Assembly (NCBI GenBank): GCA_006218035.1
Contig: VBWC01000011.1
Span: 1 to 64,000 of the forward strand
Length of the DNA: 64,000 bases
Direction of reading: 5' to 3'
Origin: Gammaproteobacteria bacterium
Lineage (GTDB): Bacteria; Pseudomonadota; Gammaproteobacteria; VBWC01
Shown: positions 51,807-64,000 of the stretch, one piece after another
Numbering within the stretch: the stretch's first letter is position 1
Layout: each line of letters starts with the position of its first letter
Notes under the pieces: model-generated
Database searches by the model: none
Seen by the model: only the letters and a program-made list of their open reading frames with translations
Told to the model about the DNA's origin: nothing
Position numbers and translations under genes: made by a program

Positions 51807-52886
51807 ATGAAGACGTTACAAGTCGATCTCGGGGCGCGTAGTTATCCGATCCATATTGGCCGACGCCTGCTGGGCAGTGAGCCTTTGCTGTCGCCGCATA
51901 TCGTCGGCCCGCAGGTCATGATCGTCAGCAACGAGACCATCGCGCCGTTGTACCTGGACAAGGTGCTTGCCGGCCTGGCGAATTATCAATGCCATGCCCA
52001 TGTGCTTCCCGACGGCGAGCAGTATAAGACGCTGGATGTTCTAAAGACGATTTTCGACGAGCTGCTGGGGCGGCGTTTTGACCGGACCGCCACGTTGGTG
52101 GCGCTGGGCGGCGGTGTGATCGGCGACATGACCGGTTTTGCGGCAGCGTGCTTCCAGCGTGGTGTGCCGTTCCTGCAAATCCCGACGACATTGCTTGCCC
52201 AGGTCGATTCTTCCGTCGGTGGCAAGACAGGCGTCAATCATCCGCTCGGCAAGAACATGATTGGCGCGTTCTATCAGCCACGTTGCGTCGTCATCGACAC
52301 GGACACATTGAGTACGCTCGACGACCGCCAGTTACGGGCTGGACTCGCGGAGGTGATCAAGTACGGCATTATCCGCGACCCGGCGCTTTTCACCTGGCTG
52401 GAGCACAATATCGGTAGTCTGCTGGCCCGCGATGCGTCGGCCCTTGCCCATGCGATTGAGCAATCCTGTCGCAACAAGGCGGAAGTCGTGGTGCTTGATG
52501 AACGCGAAGGCGGGTTGCGGGCGATTCTGAACCTCGGTCACACATTCGGTCATGCGATTGAAACAGCGATGGACTATCAGGGCTGGCTACACGGCGAGGC
52601 GGTGGCGGCGGGCATGAACATGGCTGCCGACCTGTCGGCGCGGCTCGGTTGGCTGGCAGCGTCCGACCAGAAGCGCATCGCCGCGTTGCTCGAAAAGGCC
52701 GGTCTGCCATTGGTACCGCCGCCGCTCCCGCGCGATCGGATCATCGAATTGATGGCGGTCGACAAAAAGGTCCAGCAGGGCCGGCTCAGGCTGGTGCTGT
52801 TGAAGGGGATAGGCGAGGCCGTGGTTACCGCGGAGTATGGTGTCGATCACTTGCGCGCAACACTGGCAACGTATTTCGAGGCCTGA
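51807..52886 (+). CDS. aroB: 3-Dehydroquinate synthase
   Basis: Converts DAHP to 3-dehydroquinate. ATG 51807 ([15 protein letters not shown]) is the typical start. The 359-aa product has [14 protein letters not shown]-binding [19 protein letters not shown], and the metal/substrate region [22 protein letters not shown]. The zinc His motif is GHTFGHAIE. Further in-frame upstream sequence covers aroK and is rejected. Confidence 0.97.
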   Translation: MKTLQVDLGARSYPIHIGRRLLGSEPLLSPHIVGPQVMIVSNETIAPLYLDKVLAGLANYQCHAHVLPDGEQYKTLDVLKTIFDELLGRRFDRTATLVALGGGVIGDMTGFAAACFQRGVPFLQIPTTLLAQVDSSVGGKTGVNHPLGKNMIGAFYQPRCVVIDTDTLSTLDDRQLRAGLAEVIKYGIIRDPALFTWLEHNIGSLLARDASALAHAIEQSCRNKAEVVVLDEREGGLRAILNLGHTFGHAIETAMDYQGWLHGEAVAAGMNMAADLSARLGWLAASDQKRIAALLEKAGLPLVPPPLPRDRIIELMAVDKKVQQGRLRLVLLKGIGEAVVTAEYGVDHLRATLATYFEA

Positions 52887-52960
52887 ACATCGCGTGCGGA
52901 GTACTGTCGGCCGGAGTGGCCGGTCTGCCGAATAAAGGCGGTTTTTCAAGGCGCGAAGAC

Positions 52961-54139
52961 ATGGGTGACAAACCGACCGTTCAATCACTGCCGACGCTGG
53001 CGCCCTACGCGGCGGATCCGCTGAGAACACGTGGCCGGCGCTTCAGCGAGCCGCCGCCGGCGTATCGCAACGAATACCAGCGCGATCGCGATCGCGTCGT
53101 ACACTCGGCCGGGTTCCGCCGCCTCGAGTACAAGACGCAGGTGTTTGTCAATCACGAAGGCGATCTGTTTCGTACGCGGCTGACCCATTCGATCGAGGTC
53201 GCCCAGATCGGGCGGGCGATTGCGCGCACGTTGCGGTTGAATGAGGATCTGACAGAAGCGATAGCGCTGGCGCATGATCTTGGCCACACCCCGTTCGGCC
53301 ATGCGGGCCAGGGTGCGTTAAACGAATGCATGCGTGAATTCGGCGGGTTCGAACACAATCTTCAGTCGCTGCGCGTCGTTGACGTGCTTGAGGAGCGGTA
53401 TGCCGAGTTCGAGGGTCTAAACCTGACGTTCGAGGCGCGCGAGGGCATCCTCAAGCATTGTTCGCCGAAGAGTGCCCGCGAACTCGGCGAGCTCGGTGAG
53501 CGCTTTCTCAACTCGCGGCAGCCGGGGCTGGAGGCGCAGCTTGCCAATCTGGCCGACGAAATCGCCTACAACAATCATGACATCGACGACGGGCTGCGTT
53601 CGGGTCTGATTACCGTCGATGAGTTGCGTGACGTCGATTTGTTCGCGGAACAGTTCCGCGAGGTTCGCAACAGCTATCCCGCACTGTCCGAGCGGCGCTC
53701 GATACATGAGGTTGTGCGGCGCATGATCAATCGCCAGGTGGTGGACCTGACCGAAACCAGCCGGGCGCAGCTGCTCACGGCCGCCCTGGACGACAGCGAT
53801 GCCGCCCGCGCCCTCACCGAGCCGCTGATCGGCTTCAGCGCGCCGATGTGGCAGCAGAATCGTGTGTTGAAACAGTTTCTGCGCAAGCATCTTTACCAGC
53901 ATTACCGGGTTTGCCGGATGACCGCAAAGGCCGAGCAGGTCATTCGCCGGCTGTTTGACGCGTTTTTCGGTCAGCCGCGGCTATTGCCGCCGGAGGCGGC
54001 GCAAAAGGCGCGCAAGTACGAAGCCGCCGACGGCGAGACCGGGCGGGCGCGGGCCATTGCCGATTACATTGCCGGGATGACCGACCGTTACGCGATCGGC
54101 GAGTACCAGCGGCTGTTCGATCCGTCGCAGCTGGCCTGA
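52961..54139 (+). CDS. dgt: dGTPase-like HD-domain triphosphohydrolase
   Basis: A 392-aa member of the dNTP triphosphohydrolase family that removes tripolyphosphate from dGTP or dNTPs. ATG 52961 ([13 protein letters not shown]) is chosen; upstream frame overlaps aroB. The HD metal motif is present: [33 protein letters not shown] and [14 protein letters not shown]. The length and the [12 protein letters not shown] part match the dgt-like class. It follows aroB by 74 bases. Confidence 0.95.
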   Translation: MGDKPTVQSLPTLAPYAADPLRTRGRRFSEPPPAYRNEYQRDRDRVVHSAGFRRLEYKTQVFVNHEGDLFRTRLTHSIEVAQIGRAIARTLRLNEDLTEAIALAHDLGHTPFGHAGQGALNECMREFGGFEHNLQSLRVVDVLEERYAEFEGLNLTFEAREGILKHCSPKSARELGELGERFLNSRQPGLEAQLANLADEIAYNNHDIDDGLRSGLITVDELRDVDLFAEQFREVRNSYPALSERRSIHEVVRRMINRQVVDLTETSRAQLLTAALDDSDAARALTEPLIGFSAPMWQQNRVLKQFLRKHLYQHYRVCRMTAKAEQVIRRLFDAFFGQPRLLPPEAAQKARKYEAADGETGRARAIADYIAGMTDRYAIGEYQRLFDPSQLA

Positions 54140-54219
54140 CGCCTATGTCAGCGACGACATGAACCAATCGGATAAATTGTGGTTAAATCATTGTTTAGCG
54201 ACTAGCTGTCAACCAGAGC

Positions 54220-54474
54220 ATGCGCATCTACATGCAGATACCGGCGGATGATCAGCACTCCCCCCGTTTTTACCATTTGCTGCTGCAACCGGACCTGTTG
54301 GGCGGGTGGACGCTGGTGCGCGAGTGGGGCGTGCAGGGGGCGGCGGGGCGCATAAAGAAATCCTATTTCGAAACGCGCGAGCATGCGCAAGCAGCATTGG
54401 TCAACGCGCGCGATGCGCAACTCGGCAAGGGTTACCGGGTCGTGTTTGTTCAGGGGCAGGAGCAATCGCTATGA
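54220..54474 (+). CDS. Stand-alone WGR-domain protein
   Basis: An 84-aa protein that is almost only a WGR domain: MRIYMQIPADDQHSPRFY, then LLLQPDLLGGWTLVREWGVQG and FETREHAQAALVNARDAQLGKGY. In this motif WGRxG is WGVQG. WGR domains occur in PARPs, in predicted DNA-modification or repair regulators, and alone in some bacteria; nucleic-acid binding is likely but not shown. Its stop overlaps the ATG of the DamX-like gene (ATGA at 54471-54474), so the two are translationally coupled. Confidence 0.85.
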   Translation: MRIYMQIPADDQHSPRFYHLLLQPDLLGGWTLVREWGVQGAAGRIKKSYFETREHAQAALVNARDAQLGKGYRVVFVQGQEQSL

Positions 54475-56246
54475 AAAAACGTGGCGCGCCGGACGAGCCG
54501 GACTACATCGTCAACCTCTCGTCTCTCGAGCATGGCCGCGAGCCTTTCGCGGAGACCATTGACGACGAACTGTTTTGTTTTGACTCAGGCCGCAATCAGC
54601 GACTGAATCTATTGCTGCATCTGGCGCCGTACAGTGAGCTGCTGCTCGTCACCGGCGAGCCTGGTAGCGGCAAGACCAGCCTGTTGCGCCAATTCGCATT
54701 GCGTGCCGCCAGCCGCTGGAAAATCGCCCGGGTGGTTGCCGATGCGACGATGAGTGTCGGGATGCTGGTACGGCGCATCTGTGACGAAGCCGGCGTTGTC
54801 CTGAACGACGTCGGTGAGGAACCGGTCACGCTGCTGGCCGACCATATACACCTGCTCGGGTTGGGCGACAAGTCACTCATTCTGATCATTGATGATGCGC
54901 ACGAACTCGCCGGCGAGGCCCTGGCGATCATCGATCAACTGCTCACGGTATCGGATTCCTGCGGCCGGCCGTTGACGGTGATACTGTCCGGAGGGCCGCA
55001 GACGCAAGACCTGATTAATCATCCTGATCGCAAGACGCTCGCCAGGCGTTGTTCTCATACGCTCGATCTCCCGCCATTAACGGAACAAGAAACCGGCGAC
55101 TACGTCCGGCACCGGCTGACGGTCTGCGGATACGATCCAGCCGCCTTGTCGACGGCGACGATCAGGAAGATACATAAAGCGTCGGGCGGCGTTCCCGCGC
55201 GCATCAATCAATTTGCCGGTGCAGAGCTCGCAAAACTGGACAACATGCCGCTGGGGCTGGTCCGGCGTACGGTGGCTACGCCGCGCCGCGCATTTGGCCG
55301 TTTCCATTGGCTGGCGCTCGCGGCCGTGCTGGTGGTGGCGTTCTTTTACTGGCCGAAGGGTGTCGACGAGCCGCCATCGCCGCCGGCCAGCACCGCGCGC
55401 ATGCCGGAACAGGCGCGGGTCGAACGCCCGGGTAGCGCGCCGGTCGTCGCGGATCGGGATCAACCGGTCGCGGCGCAACCGCCTGACCCATTGACGGCCG
55501 CTGGCGACGCCGATAGTGCAGCCGCGACCGCCGGGGAAGATATTCTTGTCGAAGTACCACCGGCGGTTGAAGTAACGGCCGTGTCCGAGGCAGAGCCGCT
55601 TGACCCCGTCGAGATCACGCCGGAACCGGTGTCGCCGCCACCGCCGGAGGTCGCGGCAGCGCCGCTAATGGCGAGCAGCGAAACCGCGGCGGCGACGGAG
55701 CCAGGTGTACCGCAGCCAGCGGTTCGCCAGCCGTCCGTTCCAACCGTTACCGAACCCGCGATCCCGGCACCGACCGCAGTCGTCACGGCAGCCGCGCCGG
55801 TCACGCAAGCGCCCGCAATACCCGATACGGTACCCGCGCTGCAGGGCGCGATACCCGAGCCATCCGGGGCAAGGACCGAGAAACCCGCTGTTACCGTCGC
55901 ATCGCCGGAGCCGCCGCGTTCGGCCACGGCAGGAGCGCCGAACCGCGAGGCCTGGCTGTTACAGCAGCTGCCGGGCCACTTCACACTGCAACTGATGTCA
56001 TCGGGTAAAGAAGCGTCGATTATCAGTTTTATCAAAAAACGCCGGCTGGAATCCGATACGGCCTATTTCCGTACACTACGTAACGGCAAAGACTGGTATG
56101 CGGTGGTGTACTCGATATATCCGTCACTCGACGCGGCCGTCGCTGCGGCGGGCCAACTGCCCGACAGCCTGTCCGACATCAAACCCTGGGTCCGGGGCAT
56201 GGATAGTATCCACGCCGATATTACGGCGGCGGGCCCGGCAAGATAG
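54471..56246 (+). CDS. DamX-like AAA ATPase with C-terminal SPOR domain
   Basis: A 591-aa inner-membrane protein. The N-terminal cytoplasmic AAA domain has Walker A TGEPGSGKTS and Walker B LILIIDDAHELAG. A single TM is at about residues 281-299 (FHWLALAAVLVVAFFYW). A long Pro/Ala/Glu-rich periplasmic linker follows. The C-terminal SPOR-like domain (LLQQLPGHFTLQLMSSG to ADIT) would bind septal denuded glycan. This is the DamX/ExeA-like layout found after aroKB-dgt. Role is likely in division-site peptidoglycan or envelope transport. It starts inside the WGR gene stop. Confidence 0.92.
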   Translation: MKKRGAPDEPDYIVNLSSLEHGREPFAETIDDELFCFDSGRNQRLNLLLHLAPYSELLLVTGEPGSGKTSLLRQFALRAASRWKIARVVADATMSVGMLVRRICDEAGVVLNDVGEEPVTLLADHIHLLGLGDKSLILIIDDAHELAGEALAIIDQLLTVSDSCGRPLTVILSGGPQTQDLINHPDRKTLARRCSHTLDLPPLTEQETGDYVRHRLTVCGYDPAALSTATIRKIHKASGGVPARINQFAGAELAKLDNMPLGLVRRTVATPRRAFGRFHWLALAAVLVVAFFYWPKGVDEPPSPPASTARMPEQARVERPGSAPVVADRDQPVAAQPPDPLTAAGDADSAAATAGEDILVEVPPAVEVTAVSEAEPLDPVEITPEPVSPPPPEVAAAPLMASSETAAATEPGVPQPAVRQPSVPTVTEPAIPAPTAVVTAAAPVTQAPAIPDTVPALQGAIPEPSGARTEKPAVTVASPEPPRSATAGAPNREAWLLQQLPGHFTLQLMSSGKEASIISFIKKRRLESDTAYFRTLRNGKDWYAVVYSIYPSLDAAVAAAGQLPDSLSDIKPWVRGMDSIHADITAAGPAR

Positions 56247-56433
56247 ATCACTCTATTGATCCCGGTGGCGATGCTCTAAAGGCATGAATTGGCATTAGAA
56301 AACATACGGTCGGCTGCGCCGTATCGACCACGCTGTCGATTGAGGCCGGCAGGATGTTTCGGTATACTCCTTCCCCCTTTTGCCACTGATTTATGGAGGC
56401 CAAAACGCTTCCAGGCTGTTGCATGGTCATGAC

Positions 56434-62363
<5,930 letters not shown>

Positions 62364-62376
62364 AAGGCAGGCTCCT

Positions 62377-63462
62377 ATGACAACGCTAAAAAACGATCGA
62401 CTGTTACGGGCCCTGTTGCGTCAGCCGGTCGATGTCACGCCGGTCTGGGTGATGCGTCAGGCGGGCCGCTATCTGCCCGAGTATCGCGCGACGCGTGCGC
62501 GGGCCGGCAGCTTCATGCAGCTGTGCACGACGCCGGAACTGGCGTGCGAGGTGACGCTGCAACCGCTGGAGAGGTTTGATCTCGATGCGGCGATCCTGTT
62601 CTCCGACATACTGACGATCCCGCACGCGATGGGTCTTGGTCTGCATTTCGTCGAGGGCGAGGGCCCGCAGTTCGAGCGTCCCGTGGCATCGCCACAGGAC
62701 GTTGCGCGCCTCGGCGTGCCCGATCCGGAAACCGATCTCCGCTATGTCATGGACGCCGTGCGCGTGATCCGTCGCGAGTTGTCCGGTCGCGTGCCGTTGA
62801 TCGGTTTTTCCGGCAGTCCGTGGACGCTCGCAACCTATATGGTCGAAGGCCGTGGCACCAAGGAATTCGCCAAGGTCAAAGGCATGATGTTCGAACAGCC
62901 GGCGGTAATGCATCGTCTGCTTGAGGTGCTGGCGCGTTCGGTCACCAGCTATCTCAACGCGCAGATCGCTGCCGGTGCACAGGTCGTCATGGTGTTCGAT
63001 ACCTGGGGCGGCGTTCTGACGCCGCGCGACTACCGCGAGTTTTCGTTGCGTTATATGGAGCAGATCGTCAGTGGCCTGACGCGCGAAAGTGACGGCCGAC
63101 GCGTCCCCGTCGTGCTGTTTACCAAGGGTGGCGGCGCGTGGCTGGAGGCGATGGCAGACACGGGTTGTGATGCGCTCGGCATCGACTGGACGCAGGATAT
63201 CGGCGCGGCGCGCGACCGCGTCGGCGACCGCGTTGCCCTGCAGGGCAATATGGACCCCTGTGTTCTGTACAGCTCGCCGGAACGCATCAAGAGTGAAGTC
63301 CGCGCGATACTCGACAGCTTCGGCGCCGGGCCCGGTCATGTGTTCAATCTCGGCCATGGCATACACCAGCATGTGAATCCTGACCATATGAAGGTGCTGG
63401 TCGATGCTGTGCATGAACAGAGCGCTGCCGGACGGCGGGGGCACGCGGCGAAAACCCGATGA
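62377..63462 (+). CDS. hemE: Uroporphyrinogen III decarboxylase
   Basis: Decarboxylates uroporphyrinogen III to coproporphyrinogen III in haem synthesis. The start [19 protein letters not shown] at 62377 is the family norm. The 361-aa product has [30 protein letters not shown], and [16 protein letters not shown]. It begins 13 bases after gltD and ends in an ATGA overlap with the next gene. Confidence 0.97.
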   Translation: MTTLKNDRLLRALLRQPVDVTPVWVMRQAGRYLPEYRATRARAGSFMQLCTTPELACEVTLQPLERFDLDAAILFSDILTIPHAMGLGLHFVEGEGPQFERPVASPQDVARLGVPDPETDLRYVMDAVRVIRRELSGRVPLIGFSGSPWTLATYMVEGRGTKEFAKVKGMMFEQPAVMHRLLEVLARSVTSYLNAQIAAGAQVVMVFDTWGGVLTPRDYREFSLRYMEQIVSGLTRESDGRRVPVVLFTKGGGAWLEAMADTGCDALGIDWTQDIGAARDRVGDRVALQGNMDPCVLYSSPERIKSEVRAILDSFGAGPGHVFNLGHGIHQHVNPDHMKVLVDAVHEQSAAGRRGHAAKTR

Positions 63463-64000
63463 GTTTCGAGAAACTGCGTGACATGGATACGTTTACCGAT
63501 GCGATGTTCAATCGCATCGTTGCCTTCCAGGAACGCAAGCATCCGGCCTGGGATCAGTCGTCACCGTTTGATGAGCGCATCCGGGATTTGCCGCTGCATT
63601 ACCTGATCTTCAGCAATGCCGATCGTGACCCGGCCAGATACCGTCAGACTGTCGCGCCGTACTATCCGCTGAGTGACGAGATCCGCCGGATTGCGGGTTA
63701 TGTGCGTCTGGTGGCGGACGCACCCGTCGTCGCGGATATGCACGGCGGCAACGGATTTATCGGCAGTCTGATCGGGCGCGAGGGCGCGAAGGTGATTGGG
63801 GTGCGTGATCCGTCCGCCAAGCCAAACCAGATAGAAGATTTTTACGATCCGGCTTGTTACGAGGTTCGGCAAACGACGATCGCCGGAATCGATTTTTCGT
63901 TCGATGTCGCGTTCTCGTCGTGGATGCCGGCAGGGGTGAATCAGACGCCCGACATAGTCAAACACAGGCCGAAGTTGATCGTGTTCGTTTTCACTGATCA
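63459..64000 (+). CDS. Incomplete methyltransferase-like protein (5' part)
   Basis: The ATG at 63459 overlaps the hemE stop and the frame is open to the window end (at least 180 aa). A Rossmann-like SAM-binding signature is suggested by [25 protein letters not shown], where the usual GxGxG is [19 protein letters not shown] follows, near the position of a catalytic motif. An N-terminal segment of charged residues (about 1-45) comes first. The substrate is unknown and the family name is not certain; the rest of the gene lies outside. Confidence 0.65.
   Translation, partial: MSFEKLRDMDTFTDAMFNRIVAFQERKHPAWDQSSPFDERIRDLPLHYLIFSNADRDPARYRQTVAPYYPLSDEIRRIAGYVRLVADAPVVADMHGGNGFIGSLIGREGAKVIGVRDPSAKPNQIEDFYDPACYEVRQTTIAGIDFSFDVAFSSWMPAGVNQTPDIVKHRPKLIVFVFTD

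Overview
This window is a chromosomal segment of a free-living gammaproteobacterium. The gene order rpmH-rnpA-yidD-yidC-mnmE on the left arm, facing dnaA-dnaN-recF-gyrB on the right arm, is the classic origin region. Other orders point the same way: trxA-rho, thiD-thiE-hemL, and ponA/pilMNOPQ-aroK-aroB-dgt-damX-like-gltBD-hemE (the order seen in Chromatiales-like lineages). Codon use is GC-rich, and dnaA, rnpA, trxA, glk and others use GTG or TTG starts. No rRNA or tRNA gene and no CRISPR array was seen. The genus cannot be fixed from the sequence alone.

Layout. 1-4.7 kb: tRNA modification (mnmE), a two-CBS-domain protein, membrane insertase (yidC), yidD, RNase P protein, L34, all leftward. 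4.7-11.2 kb: replication block with a perfect DnaA box before dnaA, an AT-rich dnaA-dnaN gap, and two parS-like sites inside recF. 11.2-16 kb: glk-pgl, a ZapG/YhcB-like envelope protein, a decayed rhomboid gene, and an OmpR/QseC-type two-component pair. 16-21.9 kb: rlmI-lgt-thyA-folA, fbp, dodecin, DUF2007-type protein. 21.98-25.14 kb: an unusual four-gene cassette of a MerR-like regulator, a ParA ATPase fused to a glycogen-binding (CBM48/AMPK-type) domain, a P-loop-less MinD/ParA-like protein, and an unfamiliar 193-aa protein. It faces a very large secreted LVIVD-repeat beta-propeller protein. 28.3-31.6 kb: hemL-thiE-thiD and rubredoxin. 31.6-38 kb: an 86-bp MITE-like repeat, cytochrome c, sterol-desaturase-family protein, trxA-rho, glycogen phosphorylase. 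38.3-43.3 kb: L31, secreted nuclease, then malic enzyme, malate dehydrogenase and citrate synthase in a row. 43.3-64 kb: PBP1a divergent from pilMNOPQ, aroKB, dgt, a stand-alone WGR-domain protein, a DamX-like AAA+SPOR protein, gltBD, hemE and an incomplete methyltransferase-like gene.

The housekeeping parts are ordinary. The most unusual part is the ParA-CBM48 cassette: it couples a DNA/nucleoid-type positioning ATPase to a domain that in AMPK binds glycogen, next to an apparently inactive ATPase-like partner. This suggests, as inference only, positioning or partitioning of a polysaccharide or storage body. Other points worth a look are the parS-like sites that double as recF coding sequence, a repeat element that supplies a cytochrome stop codon, a rhomboid relic, and a WGR mini-protein translationally coupled to the DamX-like gene.
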